A DNA stretch of 64,000 nt. Origin: Brachypterus glaber (lineage: Eukaryota > Arthropoda > Insecta > Coleoptera > Kateretidae). Below are positions 1-10,890 of this stretch, in pieces. The stretch covers positions 20,849,589 through 20,913,588 of the forward strand of contig OY294048.1 of the NCBI GenBank assembly GCA_958510825.1. The letters run 5' to 3'. Position 1 is the first letter of the stretch. Each line of letters begins with the position of its first letter. A model generated the notes under the pieces. That model searched no databases, was not told where the DNA came from, and worked only from the letters and a program-made list of their open reading frames with translations. The position numbers were made by a program, and so were the translations under genes.

Positions 1-390
1 GGTGATTTTTTTTGTTTTTTTTTTACTTTCCAGTCCGTGGTATACGTCATTATAGTATTCATTATGTATGCTTGTTTATTAAAACTTGTAAAAATTGGAT
101 AGCCTTGACTAATAATATTTACACATTTTAACTGGCGTTTAAAAATGCAAGTCTAGTTCAGGAGTCATAACTTTTAGCGAATTATTTTTTTTTTACTACT
201 AGCTTAAAAAGTCACCGTTATTTAGCTAGTTTTTAATGCGATAAATTAAATTTCCTCACCTAGATCAATAATTAAATAAAATTATCTCATACAGTAGATA
301 ATATATCTGTCTCTTTAGATGTTTTTGTTTTTTGTCCAAATTTACTTATTAAAAATTAGCTTCTTCCCACAACCTAGTTACTAGTTAGAG
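1..390. repeat. AT-rich dispersed repeat, relative at 50410-50870
   Basis: This stretch shares phrases with 50410-50870, such as the CTACTAGCTT stretch near 198, the TTTAGATGTTT stretch near 316 and the GGCGTTTAAA-type stretch near 134. The relative at 50410-50870 is flanked by inverted CACTACTAGC / GCTAGTAGTG ends, so this is probably a partial copy of the same foldback element. No coding signal is visible. Confidence 0.45.
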
Positions 391-580
391 CTTATTTTCC
401 ACCCGTTGCCATGACAGCAGTCGGAAAGTGACAATCAGCTGAGTTTACATACCTGCTGTCAAAGAACAAGTGAACGTCAAACACAAATTAATAAAATGAA
501 TTTTAAGACAATTTTTGCGTTTTTTGGATGTTTAGATGTTAGGTCGTAGGAAAAATAAACAAGATAAAATTTTAATTCTA

Positions 581-988
581 CAGGGTGATTCTTCATTTAA
601 AACTAAGCAAAAAATATTCCTCACCGAAACACCTAAATTTAATTAAAGGAGTAAGTCTTTTAAAAAGTAACATTTTTGGTGGCACAAAATGTTACTTCCC
701 TTTAACTGCATTTTTTTAATTTAATTTTAATTGGGGCAAAAAACCTCACACATGTTATCCGTCTAGGCACACCTCTGGATAAATTCAAAAAAATAAATAA
801 AAATAAAACATAAACTAATTGCCCTTACTAATACTAATGCAACCTCGTTGCTCTAGTACCAGAGATATTAATTAAAATCCTTAAAGGGCCGTAGCTTCCT
901 TAGGGCTCATTTCTGGGCTAACCTTTATAGGCACTTTTTTATATTTTTGGATGTAGAATCTCCTCTTAAATTTGCCAGTTACTGTATT
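581..988 (-). mobile_element. Partial copy of palindromic MITE (same family as 49311-50041)
   Basis: The stretch reads as the reverse complement of much of 49311-49860, in the same order: the CAGGGTGATTC end, the block around the GTAACATTTTTGGTGGCAC phrase, the block with the CCAGAGG-type sequence, and the GGGCCGTAGC block. Relative to 49311-50041 it lacks about 100 bp of interior. The CAGGGTG-type end and TA targets elsewhere in the family suggest a Tc1/mariner-derived MITE. It has no transposase. Confidence 0.6.
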
Positions 989-2037
989 TGTACTGTACTG
1001 TATTTTCCACGACTGGTTTAGAATGTAAGCAAATACACACACTTTTCAAACACAGAATTAATTCATTCTAGCTCTAGATACGGTATGAATATTCCGTATC
1101 AAGTGTAAGAATGAGCACATGTAGTGCCATCTCTTGTTTATAAAAGTAAAGAAAACTGTAGCAAAATTAGCAAAAAAATATATATTTTACTATGAAATAT
1201 TGAATAATTTAATGCAATTTAAAGTTTTGCGTTAAAATTACATAAAGTTTATTAGTTTTTCTTAATATTTGACCAGTTTTTTATCAATTTAGTTCAAAAA
1301 ATTAAAACTGCTCCATCTATTGTTAAATATTTAAACCTGATATCTGTCACAACAATCTGACATAACCTTCAATTTTTGCATTATAATTTGTAAATATGTA
1401 CTAAAATTAAATAAAAATCTTTTTTAAGTACTGTTTTGATAAAATTATTGAATAACATTAATTGCTTTATTTAAAAATATGTGTTTTGTTGCATTTACAA
1501 TGTCGAGTCACAAAAAAACATTGTTTTTAACCTAGTCCGCAGTTTAAAGCCATACAGTGTTTCATATTTGCAGTCAACACATATGGAATAGTCATTCCAT
1601 ACTAGTTATAGAATATACTATTTTACCCTTTAATTGGATTATTCTGTTGGGTGAATAAAGATAATTATTTTTATTATTATTATATATGTATGCCCAACTG
1701 ACGCTACTTAAAAGTGCACACGTGAGTAGGCTGGCGCCTGGACTAGCATGGATGACCTGGAAAAGTCAGGAATTTTTTTTGTTCACCCTGTAACATTATA
1801 AGCAACAATGTAGGAATTATTTCAAATGTTTTATGTATTTGTGATTATGCAATATTAAAACAAATTAACAACAAATAAGCACATAACAAAGCATATATTT
1901 TAATTTTTACCTAGACTATTTTTTAAATAAATTTGTTTTTGCATATTGTTTACACTTATTTTTTTTATTTGCATAACTTCTATAGTGCTCAAATCTTGTA
2001 ATGCATTTTTCACAGTTCAATAAAAATTATTTTTCAG
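989..2037. other. AT-rich intergenic DNA, nothing recognised
   Basis: No open frame with coding character, no clear TIR pair and no RNA gene was seen. There is a small ATT-rich microsatellite around 1665-1685 and an imperfect palindrome around 1583-1612 (TATGGAATAG / CATTCCATAC). Confidence 0.5.
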
Positions 2038-2160
2038 AGGTTTTTGGCGTTGCTAAAACCAAATCTGTTTTTTAACCCCACTCCCGGGGACGAGGGGACA
2101 CTAATTTTTAAAATAATAATTATTAGTTAGTTTAGTTTATTAGTTAGATTTTTATAAAAC

Positions 2161-2215
2161 TGCGTCATGGAGAGCCCCAAATAAGCTTCAAGTTTGTTCT
2201 AGGGGCTCTCCATTA
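2161..2215 (+). repeat. Hairpin-forming dispersed repeat (GGAGAGCCCC type), copy 1
   Basis: The sequence begins GGAGAGCCCCAAATAAGCTT and ends CTAGGGGCTCTCC, so its ends pair into a stem of about 10 bp. Further copies are at 4652-4700 (plus) and 53672-53722 (minus). In both plus copies the stem is followed by ATTAATTTTGAA. It could be the conserved 3' end of an unidentified retroelement; this is not established. Confidence 0.5.
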
Positions 2216-3017
2216 ATTTTGAACATAATAAATATTTTGGATTGATGATCTTCAATTAGGTACCATATTACCCCATATCCAGCCGGGCAGCTTTTTCCTT
2301 ATCTAGTATATTAGTATTCCTGATTCTTTTTTAGAATGCATGCATTTTTCTTACTATCTGCGCCTTTTCATGAAAATATGGCGATTTTTTAATTTTACAA
2401 GAAATTTTCACTTTTTTTTTTTCGTGTGACATTGACAAATAATTTAATAATAATCTGACAATAAAAAAGCCCCTGGTGTAGGGGACAATTTAAAAATAGT
2501 TTTATAAAAATTGAGGTTTTTGGTTTCAGTAAAAGTATGAGTATTATAACCAATCTTTTTAAAGCATGCTTTTATTATACTTATTCAAGCTTACCTAAAC
2601 TGCCCTCCAAGCTGAAAGGTCCTATCTGAATAAATTAAAGTTTAGAGATGTCGACGATTTAGTACTTTTTAATCCACACCTTAATTTTTATTTAAAGTGA
2701 CCAAAATTTTGCGGGATAGGAGAGAGGGAGATATTTTTTTTAGCAAGTGTTAATTTGTTATTAGACTATTAGACAATTAGAACAGAATTTTGTGCTTTGT
2801 AAATAGGACATTCTTCCGTAACAAAATTAAAACAAATACTTTTGGTTTGCGGATAGGACAAAAACGCTCTTTTGATTTGTTAACATTTATTTAATCCAGT
2901 ATACGCAATATAAAAAAAAATGGCAACTAAAATGGGTGGAACAAATAGAAATTCAAAACCATCATCTCTTATCCGAAAACTAAATATGTAAAAACATATT
3001 TTTTGAAATTGTATATA
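2216..3017. other. AT-rich intergenic DNA, nothing recognised
   Basis: No coding signal, TIR pair or RNA gene was recognised here. Confidence 0.4.
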
Positions 3018-3530
3018 CCGGGTGTCCCAACTCTATTTACCCAGCGATTTTCTCGAAAACTAAAAGAAATATTTAAGTTCTGCGAAAACCGTCTTAAATT
3101 AGACAACTTAAACTATCTTTTAGCATATATTTGATACTTTACGCTCTTAAAATGTGTGCAGGGGTGCATGGGGGGAGTTTTTTTTTAATGGAAAGGGGGT
3201 CGTGTGATACATCATTTTAAAGCACATAAAATTCTCTATTGCGCTGTATATTTTTTAATGTTTTAAACAATTTTTTTAAGGTGTTGATTCTTTAATTGTT
3301 TGTGCTAAAAAATGCAATGTTTAAAGTTTTTTTTGTAAATTTTTATTTATGTCAATTAAAATTAGTTTAAAAGTACAATTTACGTTTTTTCATCATGAAA
3401 GTAGTAACTTTTAAAAAGTTGTTTGATTTTTTTAGAGTAATTTTGACGAAAATACCCATTTTCAACCCTATTTTAAACCCCAAAAAAAATGTTTAAAAAA
3501 ATAAAAAAATATATAGTTAAATGTCTCCAT
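3018..3530 (+). repeat. Half copy of palindromic MITE (family of 43270-43978)
   Basis: It begins at ACCGGGTGTCCCAACTC and follows the left arm of the 43270-43978 element through shared blocks: GACAACTTAAACTATCTTTT, the GGTCGTGTGATACAT block and the AATTTACGTTTTT block. The right arm is not present in matching form, so this looks like a truncated or rearranged copy. It abuts the palindrome at 3527-4655. Confidence 0.5.
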
Positions 3531-3577
3531 GCCTATGTAATATCTACAAAAATAAACTATAAAATAAATTATATATA

Positions 3578-4601
3578 AAGGGTTATTCAGAAATAGGGTC
3601 ATTAATTTTAAGGGGTTTGGATTCTACATAGGAAAATAAGAAAAAAAGTTCCTATAAACATATGTCAAAAAATCGTTTTTTATTTAATAACTCAGGAATC
3701 CTTTGAGGTACAGCAACGAGGTTTTGAATGTAAACTAATCTTAATAAGGCCCATCTTTGTATGTTATCTTCATGTTCTTATTTTAACCAGAGGTATACGA
3801 AACGGGGTGGCCTTATGAGTTTTTTGGCCCAAACTTTTTTCTGTGTGACTTTTTTGTGATTTTATTTTTGGAATATGATTCCTCAAGTCAAAATACATAA
3901 AAAAGGTACTCTTGTTGTAATACTGTAGGATTAACCGTTTCCGAGAAAAATGGTTTGAAGGTGAAATTTCACGGTTTGAGGGCGAAAAATTAGGTAATAA
4001 AATGTTGAAAAGCAAAATTTCAATAATGCAGGGTGAGTGTACGTAAAAACTAAGAAAAAACCTCATATACAGGTATTTCCAAAAATCAATCCTAAGGGAG
4101 CTTGGTGTCCTATAGAAACTTTTTTTCTTAGTTTTTGATATAGAATAACCATAAATCATTGAAATTTTGGTTCTCAACACTTTAGTATTTATTTTTCGTC
4201 CTCAAACCGTGAAATTTCATCTTCAAATGGATTTTTCTCGGAAACGGTTAATCCTACAGTATTACAACAAGAGTACCTTTTTTATGTATTTTGACCAGAA
4301 GAATCATATTACAAAAATAGAATTATAAAAAAGTTATACAGAAAAAAGTTTGGGACAAAAAACTGATAAGGCCACCCCGTTTCGTATACCTCTGGTTAAA
4401 ATAAGAACATGAAGATAACATACAAAGATGGGCCTTTTCAAGATTAGTTTACATTCAAAACCTCGTTGCTGTACCTCGAAGGATTCCTGAGTTATTAAAT
4501 AAAAACCGATTTTTTGACATATGTTTATAGGAACTTTTTTTCTTATTTTCCTATGTAGAATCTCCCCTTAAAATTAATGACCCTATTTCTGAATAACCCT
4601 G
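3578..4601. mobile_element. Palindromic MITE, family F2 copy 1 (TA target)
   Basis: The left arm begins AAGGGTTATTCAGAAATAGG and the right arm ends in its complement, CTATTTCTGAATAACCCTG, with TA on each side. Almost the whole 1024 bp folds on itself around position 4090, so the element is two arms of about 500 bp. TA targets and CAGGG-type ends fit a Tc1/mariner-derived, non-autonomous element. Four more copies lie at 45752, 55428, 57685 and 63529. Open frames inside it, such as the 136-codon frame on the minus strand at 3770-4180, recur as parts of the palindrome and are not genes. Confidence 0.8.
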
Positions 4602-4651
4602 TATATATAATTTATTTTATAGTTTATTTTTGTAGATATTACATAGGCATG

Positions 4652-4700
4652 GAGAGCCCCAAATAAGCTTTTGGCTTGTGCTAGGGACTCTCCATTAATT
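4652..4700 (+). repeat. Hairpin-forming dispersed repeat (GGAGAGCCCC type), copy 2
   Basis: It starts GGAGAGCCCCAAATAAGCTT and closes with CTAGGGACTCTCC, matching the copy at 2161 in sequence and in the following ATTAATTTTGAA. It directly adjoins the extended inverted repeat that surrounds the F2 MITE at 3578-4601. Confidence 0.5.
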
Positions 4701-5090
4701 TTGAAAAAAAAATACATTTCCAATTTTGACAAATTAAACATAAAATTTTCAAATTCTTTCTTTTGCGCTTCACCACCAATTCCTCAGATTCTCGTCTTCT
4801 TCATACCTCTTTAAAACCATCATTCCAAAAATTATTTAGCTTCTTACATTAGTATATAAGTATATTACTTATACAAACAAACTTTACAATAAATGCACTG
4901 CAGATTATAGCAAGAATAAAAAAGAAGTAAAATATCAAATATTGAGGTCCTGTTGCAATTGCATGCAAGTCAAGCCGGAAGTTCGAGATTTTAAATTTTG
5001 GTTAGATTTACCACTCCTGTGGTTAAAATATTGTCGGTCAAGTAAAAGCGTCTCTCATTGTTTATTTAAGAATATATTTATACTATTTTT
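4701..5090. other. AT-rich spacer, nothing recognised
   Basis: No gene or TIR pair was seen. The phrase GTCGGTCAAGTAAAAGCGT around 5034 recurs, inverted and slightly changed, around 7040-7060. Confidence 0.35.
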
Positions 5091-5094
5091 TTTA

Positions 5095-5440
5095 CATTTA
5101 ATTACACCCCCGGGGGTGAGGATGGGGCGAAAAAATTTTTTTCGCCCTATCATATAGCACTATGTACCAACAGTTGCCTTTATTATAAAACATAACCAGC
5201 ATTTTTTTTCAATTTTTTTGGAAGTAGTTTTGATTCCTTGAATTTAATCAAAATTTAAGAAATTTTAAAAAATTGTTGAAAATTGCATTATAGGGGTTTT
5301 TGAGATCGAATCTGATAATAAAAAAATTCTAACTGCACCCCCGCGAGGATTAGGGGGTAAATATTTTAAAAAATTTCCATATTTTCGTGAAAATTTGTAT
5401 ATTGGGCGAAAAAAAATTTTCGCTCCACCCTATTGTCCAG
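5095..5440 (-). repeat. Degenerate copies of the about 100 bp CCCC-rich tandem unit
   Basis: Read on the minus strand, this holds the same unit as 21291-22500: a CCCC...GGGG boundary followed by TTTTTTATTATCAGATTCG and then CTCAAAAACCCCTATA. At least two units are visible, around 5100-5160 and 5280-5440. The unit adjoins the Tc1 remnant. Confidence 0.5.
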
Positions 5441-5442
5441 TC

Positions 5443-6180
5443 TCCATTTGCGTCAATGATCGCCTGGAATCGTCAAGGCAGACTTTGAACGAGATTTTTT
5501 GCATATTCCTTCGGCAAAGACCACCATATTGTCCGAATTTCTCGTGATGGCTGCTTTAATGTGTCTACTTTTATCCCGCGAAGCTTTTGTTTAATGAATG
5601 GGGTTTGCGTCGGGCCATTGGGACGGCCAATCCAGCGTGATAATGTCGGATGTCCTCTTCCACTGGCTACACAACTTGCTACGATGTTTGGTGTCGTTGT
5701 CCTCTTGGAGGATCCACTTCTTATTTTTATCGCCATACCAGGGTTTGGCAGTCGGTATAAGAGCTTTTTTTAAATCTCGACCATTTTTTCAGCGTTTAAG
5801 TTGTACGTAAAGAGAAATAAAAATCCAAAACCTTTTTCCTAGAGACACCCCAAACCTTAATCTTTACAGGATGTTTCACGGTTCGCTGGACCAATCGGTT
5901 GGTGGAGTATGTCCAGGCCCGGGGGGTGATAACGTCACCCCAGGAAGCTTCATCGATAAAATTAACCTTGCTCCAGTCTCTATCGATGTTTCCCTTGGCC
6001 CACGCGAGTGGTTTTTCTCTCTGTGTTTTACTCAACAAAGATTTATTTATTGAACTTCGCCAGTTTAAGTCGTGAGTCTGGAGATGAGTACGAATTGTTT
6101 CATGCGATATATCCAAACCTTTCTGTATCAGTTTTTTTGCCCCTTGACGCAGGGTTTCTCGAACACATGTTTAAATAATT
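5443..6180 (-). pseudogene. Degenerate Tc1-like transposase
   Basis: Minus-strand fragments in different frames carry the order of motifs of a Tc1/mariner DDE transposase. At 6116-5796 is an HTH-like piece followed by VNFIDEASW, which matches the first catalytic Asp region (usually FSDE). At about 5744-5600 another frame reads LQEDNDTKH, the second Asp motif, and then WPSQWPDANPIH, matching the SPDLNPIE block, with the expected Glu replaced by His. A TAA follows directly. Several frameshifts and stops separate the pieces, so it cannot make an active enzyme. Such transposases cut and paste their element at TA. Terminal inverted repeats were not located. Confidence 0.8.
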
Positions 6181-6229
6181 TTTTAGTGCTTAGCCGACAC
6201 CTTTCCTGTTGAGCCACGATCTCTCAGAA

Positions 6230-6530
6230 ACCGTATAGGATAGGTTTTTGAAATTTGGTACTAAGCTTCAATATCAATGGGGACACCTTTTTATCAAAGC
6301 AGATTTTTTTTCATCCACACCCTTAGGCGGGAGAGGGGGTAACTTAAAAAATTTTAATGGAATGGGTTTTTTTTTTAATTCAGATTCAAATTCAGTATAA
6401 AAAATTACATAATTGGTCGAAAAAGTTTTTTTTTTCAACCTCAAATTAGGCTGTTAAAAAAAATAAAAAAAAAAATAAAAATTTTGAATAGTTTAGTAGT
6501 TTTCTATTGTTTAGGTTTATTTAATTGTTT
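6230..6530 (-). repeat. Dispersed repeat F5, inverted relative to 10850-11040
   Basis: Shared blocks include ACACCCTTAGGCGGGAGAGG (as its reverse complement at about 10935), the CAGATTCAAATTCAGTATAAA block and the GGGGACACCTTTTTAT block. The two copies are in opposite orientation. No coding signal was seen. Confidence 0.55.
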
Positions 6531-7500
6531 AAACCTAAAAATATACAAAAGAAATCAAATCTGAATTTTTTCCAAAAATTTAAATTTTTTTACCTGACGC
6601 GTCCGGACATGTAGATAATACCTTTATATGATTTAATGCCCCATATTTGTAATATATTTTAAAAATACAGCCCTAAAAAAATAAGTGTAAGATATTGTAT
6701 ATGCAATGTGCCACTTAAATTTAATTTTTTAAGCAAGACCGCAATCATTTTCAAAAAAAAAATGTATATACATCACGCTTCATGATTTTTTTCCGTTTTT
6801 TTTGGATTTTTTTACCTGTGTGCGTCATTTTCGGACCTTTCGGGTGCAAACAGAGGAAGACAGCCTCGAACCATGATGCGTACGCAGCACTCATGTTTTA
6901 AAACGTGCTGAATCACTAAAAGTAAGGTTCAGAAAAAGTCTCTATGTACAAAGCATTGTCGGTCAGGAAGTAAAGTATATCCCCGAAAAAAAAGTAGTGC
7001 TCTCTCTTACCGACTACACGTTATAGGCGACACGCTCTTACTTGACCGACTGTACCTTTGAATTAAGATCCTATGTACGAGTATAAATAAATAAAGTATA
7101 AATCAACAAATAATAAATAAATAAATAAATATATTTAAGTATCTGCCAGTTAAGACTTTTCGGTTTGTAATTTTATTCATTTATTTATTTATTTATTTAT
7201 TTGCTAAATAAAATTGCCCTATGTGTACAGTTAGAACAACAGTCGGTATGTACAGTTGGTTAGGACAAATGTGCTTAGTATTGATAAGAATTTTATAATA
7301 ATAATCACTTTATTCCAGTAAACAAAAAACAGAAAATACAAAATCAATCACAAAAATAAAATGTAAAAATTTATAAAACAAAAAATAAATAAATAATAGA
7401 TAGGACAAAGTTAAGCAGACTAGTCTACACTGTAACAATCTTTATAACAAGAGATAGGATGTTTATGCTTTGCAATATAGTACTACAAAATATATTTAGG
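6531..7500. other. AT-rich DNA with inverted AAAT/ATTT microsatellites
   Basis: An ATAAATAA-type microsatellite at about 7085-7130 is followed by ATTTATTT-type repeats at about 7177-7202, so the two arms can pair. Around 6950-7060, GTCGGTCAGGAAG and CTTACTTGACCGAC form a short inverted pair that could be a degraded MITE. Nothing coding was recognised. Confidence 0.4.
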
Positions 7501-7514
7501 ACAAAATCTTGAAT

Positions 7515-7690
7515 TTTGTTTGTTGGGACCAGGGACGATTCGAAACGACCAAGTCGCCAAATTTTTTTGGGGCGATGACCTTTTTTTTAGTCGTCAAAAT
7601 TTTACTTTCACACCCCGACGACAAAAACCTCGGATCGTCCCCTCGTCCTCTGATCGTCCCCAACTTGGGGCCTTTTAGCTTAGAATGGCA
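7515..7690. repeat. Dispersed repeat related to 18000-18075
   Basis: The block with GATGACCTTTTTTTTAGTCG followed by TCAAAATTTTAC resembles GAGGACCTTTTTTTTAAGTC and TCAAAACTTTAC at 18020-18050. A 61-codon open frame here has no recognisable protein features. Confidence 0.35.
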
Positions 7691-8231
7691 GTAAAGTGTT
7701 CACGATTTTTAGTATAAGTAAAAACTCTGTTTGGATATATTTTTAATTGCTCTAAAAATTTATAATAATTGTCTTAAAACTTACTGTTTAAAAATTTCTA
7801 ATATATTTATTTACAATTATTTTTATATAAAAAAAAAATAAAAGAGAGAGCATGGGCCCAGGTTTATAAAAAATGCAACAAAAATAGAAAAATGTTGATA
7901 GTTCTGTAATATTGATACCTGAAATAACATATTTTAAATATAAAAGATGCCCGTGCCCCAAAATAAACAAAAATCTGTATTTGGAATTTGGAACATAACT
8001 CTTATTCTTAATAATTGCCATAAAAATTAAAAAATATTAATGTATATTATACATTTTTTTAAACAATTCATAATTTTGGAATAGCATTGCTTACATAAAT
8101 AAAAAAACTTAGATGAGCGTTTTTACAGTTAATTTAAAAACATTATTATATACAACAGTAAATGCCGCTTACTGTTGTACCGATGAGACTCTTATACAAT
8201 GAATAAATTAATAACATAATAAAATTTATAA

Positions 8232-8288
<57 letters not shown>

Positions 8289-8421
8289 CGGTACTCATTT
8301 TTTTAACTATAGGTATTTTTTACTTCTTTATTTAACAAAAATCTTTATAATAATTATTAAAGTAACACAAATCATGTATCCGTGGTGAAAAAGTACTTTT
8401 GGTTTATGTATTGGTAATCTA
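7691..8421. other. AT-rich DNA including a long (AT)n microsatellite
   Basis: An uninterrupted AT dinucleotide run occupies roughly 8238-8284. The rest shows no gene, TIR pair or RNA signature. Confidence 0.6.
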
Positions 8422-8979
8422 CTGTGTGGTCAAAAGTCCAAACCTAGCGAGATATTCATCAAATTCGGAGCACTTAAATAAGAAAACTTAAACTAGTTAT
8501 CTTGTCCAATATATTTTGTATTTGTAACTTATAAAATGTGGGCAGGGTGGCATAGGGTTTTTAAAATGGAAAGGGGTCGTGTGATACAGGATTTTAAAGC
8601 TTAGAAAATTCTTTATTTGAGGGTTTAAATTTAAAATAGGTTATAAAATAGGTTTGAACGTAGGAATTTTCATCAAATAATTTTTAATAAATGATTAATG
8701 TCATGCAAAAACGTAAATTATACTTTTAAATGATAAAAATTTCCAACAAAAATCTCAAAAAATCGCATTTTATAGGAAAAAAAAAGTGAAAAATCAACAT
8801 CTTTAAAAAAATTAAAAATATATGGTTATATCCCCTTATATTTCTGACCTTATTTTAAACGCTAAAAATATTAAATATATACCAGAAGATATATTAAATT
8901 CTCTTATGTAAGTGTTCCAAATTTGAAGTCATTATCCCAACTCATTCAAAAGTTAATAGGGGGTGACTTTCGAACCGCA
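8422..8979. mobile_element. Palindromic MITE, family F4 copy (TA target)
   Basis: The left end reads CTGTGTGGTCAAAAGTCC and the right end GACTTTCGAACCGCA, flanked by TA on each side. The interior follows the F4 element at 43270-43978 (GGTCGTGTGATACA, AATTCTTTATTTG and ACGTAAATTATACTTTTAAA blocks). No transposase is present. Confidence 0.65.
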
Positions 8980-9384
8980 TAATGATTATGTCAATGACTT
9001 GACAGATAGTCACATAACTTTAAAAGCAATTAGAAAATATTTTTATTCACAGTTTTAACGCATTATTTTTATTGTGGTCGTCTAAAAAACTTTGTGTGCG
9101 CCATGGCCGGAAATACTTTGCTGGACAAACTTGTCCATCATAGACGTTCTTTCGAACCTTGGCACACAAATAACAATTTTGCTACTTTTTTGTCTTATGA
9201 TCAATAAAAAGGAAGTTATTGCCAAAAATAATAGATTTTTACAGCTTAAAGGTGTTGCAAAATACCTGAAGACTACATAGTGAACAGTTTCTTAGGAACA
9301 TACATAAAGAGATACAAATAACATACATATAATATACACAGCGAAAAACTGAGTATACTTCCAGACTTAATTATTTTTGATATT
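8980..9384. other. Spacer 3' of the LYPLAL1-like gene
   Basis: No repeat or coding feature was recognised. Transcription of the neighbouring gene runs leftwards into this stretch. Confidence 0.4.
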
Positions 9385-9389
9385 TTATT
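9384..9389 (-). terminator. AATAAA polyadenylation signal overlapping the stop codon
   Basis: On the minus strand the gene ends GATAAATAAAATATC. The TAA stop at 9387-9385 lies inside the hexamer AATAAA, so the 3' UTR could be only a few tens of bases. This is a motif match; the cleavage site is not known. Confidence 0.5.
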
Positions 9390-10077
9390 TATCACTAGGT
9401 AAAGGTGGCAACACTTTCTGTAGCCATTCCATAATTTCTTCAAGTTCTTCCTTCTTTATTTCATGTCCACAGTGTTTTATTGGAACAAATTCGCCTTTAA
9501 CTCCAAATTTTTTCAAATCTTCGTATGTTTTTTTGCCCCACTCAATGGGAACGAAATTATCGTTTTCTCCGTGACACATATACAAGGCTGTGTCTTCGGA
9601 TACAATTTCCTTATAAAGTTCCGAATTGTTGTTAATAAATGACGACATTGTGAAACAGCCTTTGAGTCCCGGATAAAACCTGTAGGCCATATGGAAAGCT
9701 AATGCTCCTCCCATAGAAAATCCTCCTATTACTATCCTGTTTAGTGGTATTCTCTGGTACTCTGATACACTTTGTATCAGTTTGATCAGTTCTTCCTTAA
9801 TTGAAAACATCGTTTCGTTTAAGTCTGGCACGTCAGGTCGTACTTCTAATCTGTCGAACCATACGTTGGTTGGTTTGCCACCAAGAGGCGTGTATGGCCT
9901 TACGGGTGAAGTCGGAAATAAAAACTTGATGTGCGGTAAAGCAAAATTATCTCCGAGCAAATGTTTTATCCATTTTAATAAACCGGTACCAGTATCTAGG
10001 GACCCGTGTAAGAAAATAACAACGGCTGAGTTGTTTTTGTTGCTCTGTTTTAGCATTTGCAGCTTTCCCAGTGACAT
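9385..10077 (-). CDS. LYPLAL1: LYPLAL1-like serine hydrolase (acyl-protein thioesterase/lysophospholipase family)
   Basis: The 230-residue product is an alpha/beta hydrolase of the acyl-protein thioesterase group, close to vertebrate LYPLAL1 (about 237 residues). It would hydrolyse ester or thioester bonds in the cytosol; the natural substrate of LYPLAL1 is poorly known. Near the N-terminus IFLHGSLDTGTG matches the family's HGSGDTG oxyanion-hole loop, with Leu replacing Gly. The LYPLAL1-type block NVWFDR follows at about residue 72. The nucleophile Ser lies in GGFSMGG (about residue 120), the acid Asp in GENDNFVP and the base His in KHCGHE, so the triad looks complete. There is no signal peptide or membrane segment. 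The reading frame is uninterrupted with no intron in the coding region. On the minus strand TTTTATTTTAGTTTCAG lies upstream of the ATG and could be an acceptor of a 5' UTR intron. No other host gene is adjacent. Confidence 0.93.
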   Translation of the reverse strand: MSLGKLQMLKQSNKNNSAVVIFLHGSLDTGTGLLKWIKHLLGDNFALPHIKFLFPTSPVRPYTPLGGKPTNVWFDRLEVRPDVPDLNETMFSIKEELIKLIQSVSEYQRIPLNRIVIGGFSMGGALAFHMAYRFYPGLKGCFTMSSFINNNSELYKEIVSEDTALYMCHGENDNFVPIEWGKKTYEDLKKFGVKGEFVPIKHCGHEIKKEELEEIMEWLQKVLPPLPSDK

Positions 10078-10378
10078 TTTGTGTGACTACTGTCGGCTTG
10101 TTCTGAAACTAAAATAAAACTAATATTTTTCCATGTTTGAATTAATTTATCTGATTTATAATTCAATTGTATTTAAATCAGGAATATAATTAGAATTTTT
10201 ATATGACTACTTTATAATATGTATTATGTATTACTTATTTTGTTGTGCTTTAATATAATACATATTTTCAAACCCTTAATAGTTCTTTTCCAAACTCTTA
10301 ATAATTCTTTTTTATTCGATTGTATCTAAAAGCATCACTGTTTGTATAATAAACATATACGAAAAGTTTTATACATTT
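10078..10378. other. Upstream region of the LYPLAL1-like gene
   Basis: This stretch should hold the promoter or 5' UTR of the leftward gene. An acceptor-like sequence (TTTTATTTTAGTTTCAG on the minus strand) ends about 21 bases before the ATG. No TATA or initiator element can be assigned with confidence in such AT-rich DNA. Confidence 0.4.
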
Positions 10379-10670
10379 TAAAACAACCCCCTGATTTCAA
10401 CCATATTTGGCACCGGTTTTCCCGAAAACTAAAAGAGATAATCAAGTTCTACAAAAAATGGGACAAAAATATCTATAAAAAATTAGGCTAAAATTAAATC
10501 CACCCCTACACTCCCTACCACAACTTACCCCCAACTATATCTTTTCAAATAGCATGTACCCCTATATTTGTTCGGTTGCTTTGGATAGACTTTGAGCTTT
10601 CAAATACAATGGTTTGGACTTTTTTATACCTGCTATTTTTCAGTTTTAGAGGTGGTAAAAAATTCAAATT
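10379..10670 (+). repeat. Dispersed repeat F7, copy 1
   Basis: Blocks ACAACCCCCTGATTTCAAC, AAACTAAAAGAGATAATCAA, ATATCTATAAAAA and TTCGGTTGCTTTG recur in the same order in the interrupted copy at 14829-15059 plus 15898-16140. It has no open frame of note. Confidence 0.6.
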
Positions 10671-10890
10671 TAGTATAAAAATTTACATAATTGACCAAAA
10701 AAGTTTTTTATAAAAAAATGAAATAAAAAACAAGCCATTTAAAATGCAAAATAAACTTAAAAAATAGAAAACTACAAAATTTTAAAAAAAAATTAAATGG
10801 CTTGTTTTTTATTTTAATTTTTTTTATAGTTGTAAAAATAACTTTTTTGGTCAATTATGTAACTTTTTATACTGAATTTGAATCTGAATA
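10660..10890. repeat. Imperfect palindrome of about 230 bp
   Basis: The left arm contains CATAATTGACCAAAAAAGTT and AAAAACAAGCCATTTAAAAT. The right arm contains TTAAATGGCTTGTTTTTTAT and AACTTTTTTGGTCAATTATG. The centre is near 10770. It lies between the F7 repeat on the left and an F5 repeat on the right, so it may be the core of a larger composite foldback element. Confidence 0.6.

Noticed and set aside
3770..4180. 136-codon open frame on the minus strand
   Set aside because: It lies inside the palindromic F2 MITE, and related frames appear in other copies (45953, 56170, 57916). The peptide changes with the repeat and has no protein features.
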